This document shows positions 1 through 9,160 of a DNA stretch of 64,000 bases, one piece after another (position 1 is the stretch's first letter; every line of letters begins with the position of its first letter). The position numbers were made by a program, and so were the translations under genes. This stretch comes from Alistipes sp. (GTDB lineage: Bacteria; Bacteroidota; Bacteroidia; Bacteroidales; Rikenellaceae), in contig JAFTOU010000027.1 in NCBI GenBank assembly GCA_017463615.1, positions 62,001 to 126,000 on the forward strand, in the 5' to 3' direction. The notes under the pieces were generated by a model. It was not told where the DNA came from. It searched no databases and was given only the letters and a program-made list of their open reading frames with translations.

Positions 1-2221
1 CATATCCCAGAGTTTTGAGGCGAGAGACAAGAGATGCGACTTGTAGGGCGACAATATGCTTAGCATCCTCGCTCGTAAGGTTATTGAAAGCCACAATCTC
101 GTCCACGCGGTTGATAAACTCTGGCGAGAAGTTACTCTCCAGCGCCTTGCGGTAGTCGCTTTTGGGATATGCTGCCACATCGGCAGCCGTTGCATAGCCC
201 ACGCGAGCAGCCGCTGCGAGGCTCAGGTTGGAGGTCATTATTATTATCGTATTGCGGAAGTCCACCTTGCGCCCCTCGCCGTCGGTCAGGGTCCCCTCGT
301 CAAATATCTGCAACATCGCGTTGAACACCTCCTTGTGCGCCTTCTCAATCTCGTCCAGCAGCACTACGGAGTATGGTCGGCGACGCACAGCCTCGGTGAG
401 CTGTCCACCCTCGCCATAGCCGACATATCCCGGCGGAGCACCAAAGAGCCTTGCCACATTGTGCTGCTGGCTATACTCCGACATATCAAGCCTTATAAGA
501 CTGTCGCTGCTGCCGCCTAACCAGGCTGCCAACTCCTTGGCCAACAATGTCTTACCCACACCCGTAGAGCCGACAAATAGGAACACACCTGCCGGGCGAT
601 TCTCGCTCTTCAGCCCCGCCCTTGAGCGACGGATAGCACGGGCGACGCTCTGCACCGCCTCCTTCTGCCCCACAACACGCTCTGCAAGGCGAGCCTCAAG
701 GGCGCTGAGCAGCTGCCCCTGCTCGCTATTTATGCGACTTGCCGGCACGCCTGTTATCTGAGTCACCACGCGCGCAACATCCTCTCTATCAACCACTACG
801 GGGTTTGCCTTAAGCTGCTCATCCCACTGCTCAAGGCTCAGCTTGAGGTTGTGCTTCAGCGCTAACTCCTTCAGGCGGAGCTCTATGGCGCGATTGTACT
901 CGCTCTGCTGCACAGCCTGCTCACGCTCGGCAGTGGCGGAGGCTATCGCCCGTTCCATGGCGACGATATTCTCGGGCCTTGCTGCCGACGATATGTGCGC
1001 CTTAGCCCCCGCCTCGTCCAGCAGGTCTATCGCCTTGTCGGGGAAGTGGCGCTCGGAGATATACCGCTCGGCAAGCTCCACGCACGCCTCTATCGCCTGC
1101 TCGGTGTAGACCACACGGTGGTGCGCCTCGTATATCGGCGCAGCTCCGCGCAGTATTGTCAGCGTCTGCTCTGCCGTTGTCGGCTCAACCATAACGCGCT
1201 GGAAGCGACGCTCTAAGGCGGCATCGCGCTCTATATGCTGGCGATACTCGGCAATGGTCGTAGCACCTATAGTCTGAAAGTCGCCACGCGCAAGGGCTGG
1301 CTTGAGGATGTTTGCCGTATCTAACGCCCCCTGCGTAGAGCCCGCGCCGACAATGGTGTGAATCTCGTCTATAAAGACAATCACATCCTTCGCCTCCCTG
1401 AGGGTTACGAGCAACTGCTGCATCCGCTCCTCAAACTCACCACGAAACTTCGTCCCCGCAACAAGCGCCGAGACATCAAGCGAGAGGATGCGCTTCTGCA
1501 TAAGGTTGTAGGGCACATCTCCCTGCACTATCCTTAGGGCTAAACCCTCCACTATCGCACTCTTGCCAACGCCAGCCTCGCCCACAAGCACTGGGTTGTT
1601 CTTCTTGCGCCGCGAGAGCAGATGTATCACCCGCTCAATCTCGCACTCACGACCTACTACGGGGTCTATCTTACCCTCGCGTGCCAAGCGGGTGACATCT
1701 ACACCAAACTGCTCTAACTGCGAGGGCTTATGCTCAGCAACTGGCTCACTATCAGATGTATATATACTCGACATAGCATCCGCACTATCGTCGCCATCCA
1801 TAGCCTTAACACCCTGCAGAATATCCTGCTCAATATCCGCCGCCGTGATGCCATAGAGTGCAAAAACCTTTGAGCATACGGTGGTGCTGTCGGCAAGAAT
1901 ATCTATCAGCGCATGGAGCGTGGAGATACTGCGCCCCTGACCATAACGCGATGTGAGGTCGGCTGTGTAGCTGCGGAAAAACTCCTCTGCCGAGAGGCTA
2001 TCACCCGACGAGCTATGTAGCTGATTCTCAATGCGCAACACCGCCTGATATATCTGCCAGTCTGCCATCCTGCGCTGTAGCAGCCGCTGCGCCAACGACC
2101 CCTCGTGCCGAAGAATCGCCAACCCTAAATAGTCCTTGAACGACGAGCCTACGCCCGCCTTCGCCGTATCAAATGCCGTCTGGGCAATTATGCCCTCCAA
2201 TACCTTTGAAATTTTATTCAT
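1..2221 (-). CDS. clpC: ATP-dependent Clp protease ATP-binding subunit, ClpC/ClpA type (3' end outside window)
   Basis: About 740 residues are in the window; the C-terminal end runs off the left edge. It is a class I Hsp100 unfoldase that threads substrates into ClpP. Seen: an N-terminal Clp repeat region, a first Walker A (GEAGVGKS, about residues 213-220) followed by FRGEFEERM, a short middle domain, and a second Walker A (GSTGVGKT, about residue 549) followed by GYVGYGEGG. Near the window edge comes [11 protein letters not shown], the usual end of the second AAA+ module. The linker between modules is too short for the long ClpB coiled coil, so I prefer ClpC/ClpA over ClpB. The ATG at 2219-2221 is the only convincing start. 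The next gene is divergent. Confidence 0.93.
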   Translation of the reverse strand, partial: MNKISKVLEGIIAQTAFDTAKAGVGSSFKDYLGLAILRHEGSLAQRLLQRRMADWQIYQAVLRIENQLHSSSGDSLSAEEFFRSYTADLTSRYGQGRSISTLHALIDILADSTTVCSKVFALYGITAADIEQDILQGVKAMDGDDSADAMSSIYTSDSEPVAEHKPSQLEQFGVDVTRLAREGKIDPVVGRECEIERVIHLLSRRKKNNPVLVGEAGVGKSAIVEGLALRIVQGDVPYNLMQKRILSLDVSALVAGTKFRGEFEERMQQLLVTLREAKDVIVFIDEIHTIVGAGSTQGALDTANILKPALARGDFQTIGATTIAEYRQHIERDAALERRFQRVMVEPTTAEQTLTILRGAAPIYEAHHRVVYTEQAIEACVELAERYISERHFPDKAIDLLDEAGAKAHISSAARPENIVAMERAIASATAEREQAVQQSEYNRAIELRLKELALKHNLKLSLEQWDEQLKANPVVVDREDVARVVTQITGVPASRINSEQGQLLSALEARLAERVVGQKEAVQSVARAIRRSRAGLKSENRPAGVFLFVGSTGVGKTLLAKELAAWLGGSSDSLIRLDMSEYSQQHNVARLFGAPPGYVGYGEGGQLTEAVRRRPYSVVLLDEIEKAHKEVFNAMLQIFDEGTLTDGEGRKVDFRNTIIIMTSNLSLAAAARVGYATAADVAAYPKSDYRKALESNFSPEFINRVDEIVAFNNLTSEDAKHIVALQVASLVSRLKTLGY

Positions 2222-2319
2222 ACAAACCTATTAACCTAACTAATTTCCACAATATAACGGATATACAAATAAATTATTATGGTATTTACAGTGAGTTATA
2301 GATACAATTTTACTATATA

Positions 2320-2351
2320 TTTGGCGAATTGAAACTAAATAACTATCTTTG
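2320..2351 (+). promoter_or_regulatory. sigma-ABfr type promoter of the thioredoxin-like lipoprotein gene
   Basis: TTTG at 2320-2323 and TATCTTTG at 2344-2351 are separated by exactly 20 nt, matching the Bacteroidota promoter TTTG-N19/20-TAnnTTTG. Transcription would start near 2358, giving an almost leaderless mRNA for the ATG at 2360. Confidence 0.6.
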
Positions 2352-2359
2352 AGTCTGTT

Positions 2360-2896
2360 ATGAGAGTCATTTACAACATTTTGGCGGCATTATTCATCCT
2401 GGTAGGTGTATCGGGATGTAGTGCTATGTACGATGATGCGATGCCGAGCTACGAGAAGACTGCCCTTGTTCGCGTGGGAGATACCGCCCCCGACTTTACC
2501 ATCCAAACACTTGATGGTCAGAGCATTGCCCTCTCGCAGCAGCGTGGCAAGACCGTGCTGTTGGTATTCTTTGCCACCTACTGTCCCGACTGCAAGAAGC
2601 AGCTCTCGGTGCTGGAGGGTGTAAAGGAGCGTTTTGCAGATAAGGAGTTTACGATACTTACCATTTCGCGTGGGGAGAAGGAGGAGGATGTTCGCGCATA
2701 CTTTGACGAGCGCGACTACACCTTCGCCGTTGCTGTGGATGGCGACTCGTCTATCTACAATCTCTACGCTACGCGCTATGTACCTCGTTGCTATGTTATT
2801 GACCCACTTGGTCGCATCGTTGCCCTCTCTGCCGAGTACGACGAGGACGAGTTTGAGCTGCTGTGCGATGTAATTGAGATGACGGTGGGGGATTAG
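2360..2896 (+). CDS. Thioredoxin-fold lipoprotein (TlpA/AhpC-TSA-like thiol-disulfide oxidoreductase)
   Basis: 178 residues. The N-terminus is a lipoprotein signal with a lipobox ending at Cys20 (VSGC), so the protein should be lipid-anchored in the envelope. A redoxin domain follows from about residue 37 (VGDTAPDFTIQTLDG), with a CPDC active-site motif at 75-78 and a cis-Pro region near RYVPRCYVIDP. Proteins of this family reduce or oxidise periplasmic thiols, for example in cytochrome maturation or peroxide defence. No partner gene is adjacent, so the substrate cannot be named. It is a single gene, divergent from clpC. Its TAG stop (2894-2896) runs straight into the heptamer arm of a structured repeat. 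Confidence 0.88.
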   Translation: MRVIYNILAALFILVGVSGCSAMYDDAMPSYEKTALVRVGDTAPDFTIQTLDGQSIALSQQRGKTVLLVFFATYCPDCKKQLSVLEGVKERFADKEFTILTISRGEKEEDVRAYFDERDYTFAVAVDGDSSIYNLYATRYVPRCYVIDPLGRIVALSAEYDEDEFELLCDVIEMTVGD

Positions 2897-3130
2897 CTAT
2901 TGGCCATTAGCCGTTGGCCGTTGGCTATATTAAGGTATCGCTACGCGATAGTTTTTATAGGGTGCAGTTGGAGCTGTTGGGTTCTAATTGCACCCTATAA
3001 ATATTGTCGGTTTGCCGACACCGCTGAAAAGCTAACCGACGCTGCGGAGCGAGAGCAGAGCAAACTTGTTTGCTATACCGAGCCGCGAGGAGGAAGGGTT
3101 GCCGTAGGCAAGCCAACGGCCAACAGCTAA
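2895..3130. repeat. Family A cruciform repeat with heptamer arms, copy 1
   Basis: The left arm (2895-2930) has five heptamers of the form RGCYRTT. Then come three hairpins: TATCGCTACGCGATA (2936-2950), a 13-bp stem TTTATAGGGTGCA/TGCACCCTATAAA (2954-2966 with 2989-3001), and TGTCGG-TTTG-CCGACA (3005-3020). The right arm (3112-3130) is complementary to the left arm. A roughly 65-nt module at 3037-3105 recurs inverted near 40903-40982. No coding function is seen. Confidence 0.8.
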
Positions 3131-3342
3131 ATTTGTCGTCAACCCTGCGATTAAGCCGAGTGCAATCAAACTCGTTTGAATTGCCGAGGCGGAGCAGGGA
3201 AGAGCCGCCTTTAGGTGGCTCAAAATGCGGTAGTAGTTGCAACGCTCGGGTAAAAAAACAGCGAAGGGTAGTACTAAAGCGTACAACCCTTTGCTGTTTA
3301 TTTTAGCCAGCGGCAGCAAATGCTGCCTTTTCACGACAAATT
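3130..3342. repeat. Family B structured repeat, copy 1, at the end of gcvT
   Basis: The outer 10-bp stem AATTTGTCGT (3130-3139) pairs with ACGACAAATT (3333-3342), whose last two bases belong to the gcvT stop codon. An inner hairpin around 3247-3305 has a TAGTAC...GTACA loop and runs of A and T outside the stem, so it can act as a terminator on the gcvT side. The conserved segments GTAGTAGTTGCAACGCTCGG and GCAGCAAATGCTGCC are shared with copies near 31.9 and 33.3 kb. This copy carries an extra ~80-nt hairpin insert at 3143-3225. Confidence 0.75.
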
Positions 3343-4435
3343 ACACGAATGGGAGTTTCACAACCTCAGCCTTCAATAGACGCCCTCTCACCTCAACGGC
3401 TATGACGGTGCCAACCTTAGCGAAGTCGGTAGCGACATATCCAAGGCCGATGCCGACATTGAGGGTTGGGGACATGGTGCCAGAGGTTACAACGCCGATA
3501 GAGTTACCCTCAAGGTCTGCGAGAGGGTACTCGTGGCGAGGGATGCCGCGGTCAATCATCTTGAAGCCCACGAGCTTACGGCTTACGCCCTGAGCCTTCT
3601 GTGCTGCGAGCAGGTCGCGGTCCACGAAGTTTTTGCCATCAACGAACTTGGTAATCCAGCCCAGGCCCGCCTCAATAGGCGAAGTGGTGTCGGAGATATC
3701 GTTACCATAGAGGCAGAAGCCCTTCTCCAGGCGGAGGGTATCGCGAGCGCCCAGACCGATATTCTTCAGTCCATACTCCTCGCCAGCAGCCCAGAGTGCG
3801 TTCCACATAGTCTCAGCGTCGGCATTGTGGAGGTAAATCTCGCAACCACCTGCGCCAGTATAGCCAGTGATAGAGAGTATTGCATCGCAGCCAGCGACAT
3901 TCATCTGGCGGAAGGTGTAGTACTCCATATCCTCAACTGGCTCGTCGCACATCTTCTGGACAATCTTCATAGCCAGAGGACCCTGAATAGCCAGCTGGCA
4001 AATGCGGTCAGAGGCGTTCTCAAGCTCCACGCCCTCGCGCATACCGAGCTGTGCGCCATACTTGAGGATGTGAGCCCAGTCCTTATCCACATTGGCTGCA
4101 TTTACGCAGAGCATATACTTCGTCTCGCTGAAGCGATATACAAGCACATCGTCCACAATACCGCCCTGACCATTCGGCATACAAGCGTAGAGCACCTTGC
4201 CGTCGTAGAGCTTAGAGCAGTCGTTGGACATAATTATCTGCAGCAGCTCAAGAGCCTTCTCGCCCTTGACCCAAATCTCGCCCATGTGGCTGACATCAAA
4301 CACGCCCGCGCCATTGCGAACAGTGGCGTGCTCGTCCTTAATGCCCGAGAACTCAATAGGCATATTGTAGCCTGCAAACTCTGCCATCTTGGCACCTGCA
4401 GCGATGTGATAATTTGTAAACGGAGTCGTTTTCAT
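3341..4435 (-). CDS. gcvT: Glycine cleavage system T protein (aminomethyltransferase)
   Basis: 364 residues, normal length for the family. The enzyme transfers the methylene group from the aminomethyl-lipoyl H protein to tetrahydrofolate, releasing ammonia. Family sequence runs the whole length: an N-terminal [10 protein letters not shown] start, [23 protein letters not shown] (the folate-site region), [13 protein letters not shown] and a C-terminal barrel with [12 protein letters not shown]. gcvP and gcvH are not adjacent, which is common in Bacteroidales. The stop codon lies in the outer stem of a structured repeat, which probably provides the terminator. The downstream reader on this strand is intergenic. 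Confidence 0.95.
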   Translation of the reverse strand: MKTTPFTNYHIAAGAKMAEFAGYNMPIEFSGIKDEHATVRNGAGVFDVSHMGEIWVKGEKALELLQIIMSNDCSKLYDGKVLYACMPNGQGGIVDDVLVYRFSETKYMLCVNAANVDKDWAHILKYGAQLGMREGVELENASDRICQLAIQGPLAMKIVQKMCDEPVEDMEYYTFRQMNVAGCDAILSITGYTGAGGCEIYLHNADAETMWNALWAAGEEYGLKNIGLGARDTLRLEKGFCLYGNDISDTTSPIEAGLGWITKFVDGKNFVDRDLLAAQKAQGVSRKLVGFKMIDRGIPRHEYPLADLEGNSIGVVTSGTMSPTLNVGIGLGYVATDFAKVGTVIAVEVRGRLLKAEVVKLPFV

Positions 4436-4479
4436 TGAAGGTATGTTCTATAAATTAGTAATTAGTTGGTCTTAAGGTC

Positions 4480-5697
4480 TTAATTAGTCGGTTTTGCAGG
4501 GCGCTTGAAGCCGATGCGTGGGCAGCGGGTAAACTCCTTGGTGCGGTCAAAGAGGTAGCGGTATGTGGTGTGCATCTTATGGCGTGTAGCGCAGACATAA
4601 CGCTCAATCATCTTATTCATCACTGGGTTAAAGTCGCCAATCCACGCGAACTCAACTGTCTTATAGTGGTTGCGGTCGGTCTGGATATAGGTCTCAAGGA
4701 TATGGCGCATCATGCAGCTCTCAATACCCTTGCCCTGGAACTCAGGGGTGATACCGAAGATGATGCCGAAGATACGGTCCGAAGCCTTGCGCACCTTCAG
4801 GTCCCACATCAGGCGCAGCTTCTCAATAAGTCCGAAGCGACCGTTGAACTTACCGATAACGCGGTTAAGGTCTGGCACCATAACGAAGAAGCCGATAGGC
4901 TCGTCGTTGAAGTATGCGAAGAAGATGATATTAGGGTCGATGATAGGCTTAAGTGTATTTACCAGGTTGTGGGCATCCTCCTTGCTCATTGGGCGCACGC
5001 CGGTAAAGAGCGACCACGCCTTGTTATAGATAATTCTAAGATTCTGAGCCGCCTCCTCAAGGTCGGTATTGCGGATATCCTCAAAGCGGTAACCCGGCGT
5101 AGCCATCACACGCTTAGCCTTCTCAAGGACAACATCGTTCAAATGGTCGTCGTAGACACGCCAGATGTAAGAGTTCTGGTTAAAGTAGTTCTGGAAACCG
5201 TAGTTCTCAAACAACTCCTTGTAGTAAGGTGGGTTGTAAGGGTTTGCATAGAGTGGCTGGAACTGATAACCATCCACCAGCAGACCCCACCAAGAGTCGC
5301 GCGAGCCGAAGTTTATAGGACCATCCATAGCCTCCATACCCTTGCTCTTGAGCCACTGCAGGCAGGCGTCAAACATCATATTTGCCACCTCATGATTGTT
5401 TATACACTCAAAGAAACCGCAACCACCTGTAGGCTGGTCGTAGTCATCCGATGCGGTAGTGTCGTAGAAGGCCGCGATACGACCTACAGCCTCGCCCGTA
5501 GTAGTGTCAAAGGCAGTCCAGCGGATAGCCTCGCCGTGCTCAAACTTCTTGTTGTGCGTAGGGTCAAAGACCTTACGAATATCGTCATCCAATGGACAAA
5601 CCCAGTTTGGATTTCCCTTGTAGATAGGTCTATCCACATGCAGCCAAATCTTCTCGTCAGACTTGGTCTTTACCTCTTTAAGAATATACTTTGCCAT
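4480..5697 (-). CDS. GNAT-fold N-acetyltransferase-like protein, substrate unknown
   Basis: 405 residues from the ATG at 5695-5697; a GTG thirty bases upstream overlaps the rimO stop and is less likely. A large protein of a type common in Bacteroidota. The N-terminal half has motifs such as GPINFGSRDSWWG and YNPPYYKELFENYGFQ. The C-terminal half carries a GNAT-like core with FFAYFNDEPIGFFVM and an acetyl-CoA-loop-like PEFQGKGIESCMM. The acetyl acceptor is unknown. It lies 27 nt behind rimO in the same direction, so it may be co-transcribed with ftsY-rimO. Confidence 0.75.
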   Translation of the reverse strand: MAKYILKEVKTKSDEKIWLHVDRPIYKGNPNWVCPLDDDIRKVFDPTHNKKFEHGEAIRWTAFDTTTGEAVGRIAAFYDTTASDDYDQPTGGCGFFECINNHEVANMMFDACLQWLKSKGMEAMDGPINFGSRDSWWGLLVDGYQFQPLYANPYNPPYYKELFENYGFQNYFNQNSYIWRVYDDHLNDVVLEKAKRVMATPGYRFEDIRNTDLEEAAQNLRIIYNKAWSLFTGVRPMSKEDAHNLVNTLKPIIDPNIIFFAYFNDEPIGFFVMVPDLNRVIGKFNGRFGLIEKLRLMWDLKVRKASDRIFGIIFGITPEFQGKGIESCMMRHILETYIQTDRNHYKTVEFAWIGDFNPVMNKMIERYVCATRHKMHTTYRYLFDRTKEFTRCPRIGFKRPAKPTN

Positions 5698-5723
5698 AAT
5701 ATTTAGTTTTGTTTTTATCTTTC

Positions 5724-7016
5724 TCACTTTACAATCTCTGCAAACAAATCGTACTCGTCAGCGCCTGTGATGCGCACGGTATAGAAGCGACCGCGATAGA
5801 GTCGCTTACCCTCGGCAGGGATAAGTATCTCCTCGTCCACCTCGGGCGAGTCGTACTGGCTGCGGGCAACATAGTAGTCGCCACGACGCTCGTCTACAAT
5901 CACACGCTCAACATCTCCCACGCGCGCATAGTTCTTATACAACGAGATATCCCTCTGGATATCCATTATGCGGTCGGCACGATACTCCTTAACGCGCTGA
6001 GGAACATTATCCTCAAGCTGCGTAGCGGAGAATGTGCCCTCCTCCTCCGAGTATGGGAAGACGCCAAGGCGGTCAAAACACTGCTCCTCAACAAAGTCGC
6101 ACAGCTCCTCAAAGTCCTCCGCGCCCTCATTCGGGTAGCCGACAAGCAGCGTTGTGCGGATAGCGATATCGGGCATAGCCTCGCGCAGGCGAGCAAGCAG
6201 GTCTATCGCCTCGGCCTTAGTATGGCGGCGGTGCATAAGCGAGAGCTGCTTATCCGAGATATGCTGTAGCGGAATATCAAGATACTTACAAATCTTAGGC
6301 TCGCGAGCCATAACATCTATAACATCCTGCGGGAAGTCGGTCGGGTAGGCGTAGTGGAGGCGAATCCACTCAATGCCCTTGATGCGGCACAGAGCCTCAA
6401 GTAGCTGTGCCAGGCGGCGCTCGCCATAGAGGTCCACGCCATAATATGTGGTATCCTGAGCGATAACCATCAGCTCCTTCACTCCCCTATCGGCGAGCTT
6501 CTGAGCCTCCTCCAGCAGCTGTTCCATAGGCACAGAGGTATGCTTTCCGCGAATGAGCGGGATGGCGCAGTAGCCACAACGCCAGTTACACCCCTCCGAA
6601 ATCTTGAGGTAGGCGTAGTGCTTAGGCGTGGAGAGCTCTCGCTCGGTAGAGTCGCTCTTGTAGCTAATCCCCAGAGCCTCAACCACTCCTGACAGGTCGC
6701 GAGCACCGAAAAACTCGTCCACCTCGGGTATCTCCTCGCGCAGGTAATCGGCATAACGCTCCGAGAGGCAGCCGATAACAAAGAGTTGCTCTATAAGTCC
6801 CTCGCGCTTGGCATTCACAGCGCCGAAAATCATATCAATACTCTCCTGCTTGGCATCGCCAATAAATCCGCAGGTGTTTATAACGACAATCTCGGCATCG
6901 TTGCTATCGCTGTCAAAGACAATCTGATAGCCCGCCGCTGCAAGCTGTGCTGCAATATGCTCCGAATCTACGCGATTCTTAGCACATCCGAGGGTGATGA
7001 CATTTATCTTCTTCAT
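5724..7016 (-). CDS. rimO: Ribosomal protein S12 methylthiotransferase RimO
   Basis: 430 residues from the ATG at 7014-7016, which follows the ftsY stop by one base. RimO adds a methylthio group to the conserved aspartate of ribosomal protein S12, using two 4Fe-4S clusters and SAM. Seen: an N-terminal MTTase domain with three cluster cysteines (GCAKNRVDSE, NTCGF, GCLSERY), the radical-SAM motif CNWRCGYC, a long radical-SAM barrel (IPLQHISDKQL, TTLLVGYPNEG) and a C-terminal TRAM domain. GCAKNRVDSE fits RimO better than the tRNA enzyme MiaB. Tight spacing suggests translation coupled to ftsY. Confidence 0.94.
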   Translation of the reverse strand: MKKINVITLGCAKNRVDSEHIAAQLAAAGYQIVFDSDSNDAEIVVINTCGFIGDAKQESIDMIFGAVNAKREGLIEQLFVIGCLSERYADYLREEIPEVDEFFGARDLSGVVEALGISYKSDSTERELSTPKHYAYLKISEGCNWRCGYCAIPLIRGKHTSVPMEQLLEEAQKLADRGVKELMVIAQDTTYYGVDLYGERRLAQLLEALCRIKGIEWIRLHYAYPTDFPQDVIDVMAREPKICKYLDIPLQHISDKQLSLMHRRHTKAEAIDLLARLREAMPDIAIRTTLLVGYPNEGAEDFEELCDFVEEQCFDRLGVFPYSEEEGTFSATQLEDNVPQRVKEYRADRIMDIQRDISLYKNYARVGDVERVIVDERRGDYYVARSQYDSPEVDEEILIPAEGKRLYRGRFYTVRITGADEYDLFAEIVK

Positions 7017-7017
7017 A

Positions 7018-8016
7018 CTACTTACCAAACAGTGCACGCACAAACTCGTGACGGTCAAAAATCTTGAGCTGGTCTATACCCTCGCCAATGCCGATATATC
7101 GCACCGGCACGCGGAAGGTGTCGCTAATACCGATAACCACGCCACCCTTTGCCGTACCGTCTAACTTGGTGATAGCCAGCGAGGTTACCTGCGTAGCGGC
7201 GGTAAACTGACGCGCCTGCTCAAAGGCATTCTGACCCGTAGAGCCATCCAGCACAAGCATAACCTCGTGTGGAGCATCAGGGATAACCTTAGCCATAACA
7301 TTGCGAATCTTGGTCAGCTCGTTCATCAGTCCCACCTTGTTGTGCAGACGACCTGCCGTATCAATCAGCACCACATCGGCACCATTTGCCACGGCACTCT
7401 TGAGCGTATCGTATGCCACCGAAGCGGGGTCTGAGCCCATCTGCTGGCTAATCATCGTAGCACCTGCGCGCTCTGCCCATACGGCAAGCTGGTCTATAGC
7501 CGCAGCGCGGAAGGTGTCGGCAGCACCGATATATACCTTCTTACCTGCGCGGGTAAGCTGTGCGGCGAGCTTGCCGATGGTCGTGGTCTTACCTGCGCCA
7601 TTGACGCCAACAACCATAACCACATAAGGCATACCCTCCTTGACATCCAGTCCGAAGCTGTCGGCCTTACCCTCAGCCTCCTCCATCAGGCGGGCAATCT
7701 CGTCATGCAGAATATCCTGCAGCTCCTCCGAGCCAACATACTTATCGCGAGCCACGCGCTCCTCAATGCGGTTGATAATCTTCACGGTGGTATCCACACC
7801 CACATCGGAGGTTATAAGCACCTCCTCCAGCTCATCCAGCACCTCAGCATCTACGGTCGAGCGACCTGCTATGGCGTGAGCTATCTTTGAGAAAAATCCC
7901 TGCTTTGTCTTCTCCAGTCCGGCATCAAGTTCCTGGCGCTCCTGCTCCACAGTTGCCACCTGCTCTGCCGACTGTTCGTCCTGTTTCTTTCGCTTAAAAA
8001 GGTCAAAAAATCCCAT
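7018..8016 (-). CDS. ftsY: Signal recognition particle receptor FtsY
   Basis: 332 residues. FtsY is the membrane-associated GTPase that docks SRP-ribosome complexes at the Sec translocon. Seen: a short charged N-terminal A region (1-45), a helical N domain (50-120), and the NG GTPase with P-loop GVNGAGKT at 137-144, DTFRAAA, DTAGR, TKLDGTAKGG and the closing GEGIDQL. The short acidic A domain is usual for Bacteroidota. It heads a ftsY-rimO transcription unit. A TATATTTG box on this strand at 8047-8054 is a plausible -10-type element. Confidence 0.96.
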   Translation of the reverse strand: MGFFDLFKRKKQDEQSAEQVATVEQERQELDAGLEKTKQGFFSKIAHAIAGRSTVDAEVLDELEEVLITSDVGVDTTVKIINRIEERVARDKYVGSEELQDILHDEIARLMEEAEGKADSFGLDVKEGMPYVVMVVGVNGAGKTTTIGKLAAQLTRAGKKVYIGAADTFRAAAIDQLAVWAERAGATMISQQMGSDPASVAYDTLKSAVANGADVVLIDTAGRLHNKVGLMNELTKIRNVMAKVIPDAPHEVMLVLDGSTGQNAFEQARQFTAATQVTSLAITKLDGTAKGGVVIGISDTFRVPVRYIGIGEGIDQLKIFDRHEFVRALFGK

Positions 8017-8046
8017 ATCTTCAATAAAAGTTCATATTACGCAACG

Positions 8047-8073
8047 CAAATATAGTGATTTTTACTATATTTG
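8047..8073. promoter_or_regulatory. Divergent promoter elements between ftsY and the 8094 gene
   Basis: TATATTTG on the minus strand (CAAATATA at 8047-8054) faces ftsY, and TATATTTG on the plus strand at 8066-8073 faces the gene at 8094. Both match TAnnTTTG; the upstream TTTG elements are not clear. Confidence 0.5.
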
Positions 8074-8093
8074 TAGCAATCAAAACCACTAAA

Positions 8094-8978
8094 ATGAAGC
8101 GAATAGCCACTTTTATAACCCTTTTTGCAGCCATTTGTAGCTCCGCAGTGGCGCAAGATATGCTCGTTAAGCGAAATGGCGAGAAGATGAGGGTCACCGT
8201 CCTGGAGGTTACAAAGAAGAAGATTAAGTTCGTCCGCCACCTCACCCAGATGCCCGTCTATACCCTACCAATCTCCGATATTGACTATATTGAGTACCCC
8301 GACGGCGAGCGCGACACCTTCGGCAAACCCGCCAAGGTAACACCCGCACCCGCTGCCACACCAGCGCCTCAGCCTGTAGCTAAAGCAGAGCCTCAGCGCA
8401 CCGCGACATATACCGACCCTGCCGCCGAGCGCTACGACATCGGCTCCTACTACTGCAAGGATGGCATTGAGGGTATCGTCATCGCCACTACCGACGGAGG
8501 CACCCACGGCACAATCATCTCCATTGACGAGGCAGATGCCGCCTGGACTACTATAGAGAGGAAACAGATTACCGCCACGGGCTGCACCGACCGCATTGAC
8601 GGCCGTGTGAATATGAAGACCCTGGAGGAGTATATCTCCCGCAACAACCTGAGCTGGAGCGACTTCCCCGCTGCAAATTGGTGCCGCAATAAGGGCGAGG
8701 GCTGGTACCTCCCCGCGCTGAACGAGATTTGGCAACTGGGCACCGTGGTCAATGGTGGCTCCCGCACCTCCGCCCGCCGCGAAGTGCGCCGCCAGTATAA
8801 CAGCCTGCTCAAGGAGTGCAACGGCAAACCCCTCAACCCGCTGATGTTCTACTACTCCTCCACCGAGGCGACCAACCCCAAACTGGCCACCTACTCCCAC
8901 TGTAACCCCGACCCACCCCACACAGGCGAAACCTCCAAAACCGACCGCCTCTTCATCCGCGCCTTCCACCGCTTCTGA
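8094..8978 (+). CDS. Exported protein with Pro/Ala linker and DUF1566/Lcl-like C-terminal domain
   Basis: About 294 residues from the ATG at 8094; an upstream in-frame start would lie at the promoter. A signal peptide ends near SSAVAQ (residues 15-21). The first ~60 mature residues (LVKRNGEKMRVTVLEVTKKK...ISDIDYIEYPDG) are a pattern common in Bacteroidota exported proteins. A flexible linker rich in P, A and T follows. The C-terminal part has GWYLPALNEIWQLGTVVNGG and FYYSSTEATNP, resembling Lcl/DUF1566 domains of surface proteins, where the fold is C-type-lectin-like. Ligand and role are unknown. Confidence 0.75.
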   Translation: MKRIATFITLFAAICSSAVAQDMLVKRNGEKMRVTVLEVTKKKIKFVRHLTQMPVYTLPISDIDYIEYPDGERDTFGKPAKVTPAPAATPAPQPVAKAEPQRTATYTDPAAERYDIGSYYCKDGIEGIVIATTDGGTHGTIISIDEADAAWTTIERKQITATGCTDRIDGRVNMKTLEEYISRNNLSWSDFPAANWCRNKGEGWYLPALNEIWQLGTVVNGGSRTSARREVRRQYNSLLKECNGKPLNPLMFYYSSTEATNPKLATYSHCNPDPPHTGETSKTDRLFIRAFHRF

Positions 8979-9059
8979 CAATACACCCAACACATACCAA
9001 CACACCACCCCGACCAACAATCATCATATCTATCGGTCTTATTCGTTTCAATTTCATGA

Positions 9060-9093
9060 CAAAGGTAGCGCTGAGTTGTGCCAAAATTTGGCA
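9060..9093 (-). promoter_or_regulatory. P1-type promoter/palindrome E, orphan
   Basis: On the minus strand TTTTGGC (GCCAAAA at 9080-9086) is followed after exactly 12 nt by TACCTTTG (CAAAGGTA at 9060-9067). The TTTTGGC is the right half of the palindrome TGCCAAATTTTGGCA. No recognisable gene follows on this strand; transcription would run antisense into the 8094 gene. Confidence 0.5.
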
Positions 9094-9133
9094 TAATGCC
9101 TGAAAGGTGAAATAAAAAAAACACCCCGGCTGG

Positions 9134-9160
9134 AAAATCACCTTTTGGTGAGGTGATTTT
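9134..9160 (-). terminator. Hairpin terminator overlapping the stop codon of the 9138 gene
   Basis: A perfect 10-bp stem AAAATCACCT/AGGTGATTTT (9134-9143 with 9151-9160). The TGA stop of the hydrolase gene (9138-9140) lies in the stem, and the minus-strand arm ends in TTTT. Confidence 0.6.

Noticed and set aside
2900-3306. Several 60-100 codon frames in the gap after 2896
   Set aside because: They are translations of the structured repeats (strings like WPLAI and RYRYAIVF recur wherever the repeats occur), not genes.
3533-4438. Long plus-strand open frame of 301 codons opposite gcvT
   Set aside because: It is the antisense of a clearly recognised gene; the sequence has no family features and no promoter or independent spacing.
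4570-5706. Plus-strand open frame of 378 codons opposite the GNAT-like gene
   Set aside because: Antisense shadow; no recognisable domain.
8265-9020. Minus-strand Gly/Val-rich frame of 251 codons behind orphan promoter E
   Set aside because: Although a promoter points at it, the composition is the mirror of the Pro/Ala/Thr-rich exported protein on the other strand, and the first in-frame start has no gene-like context.
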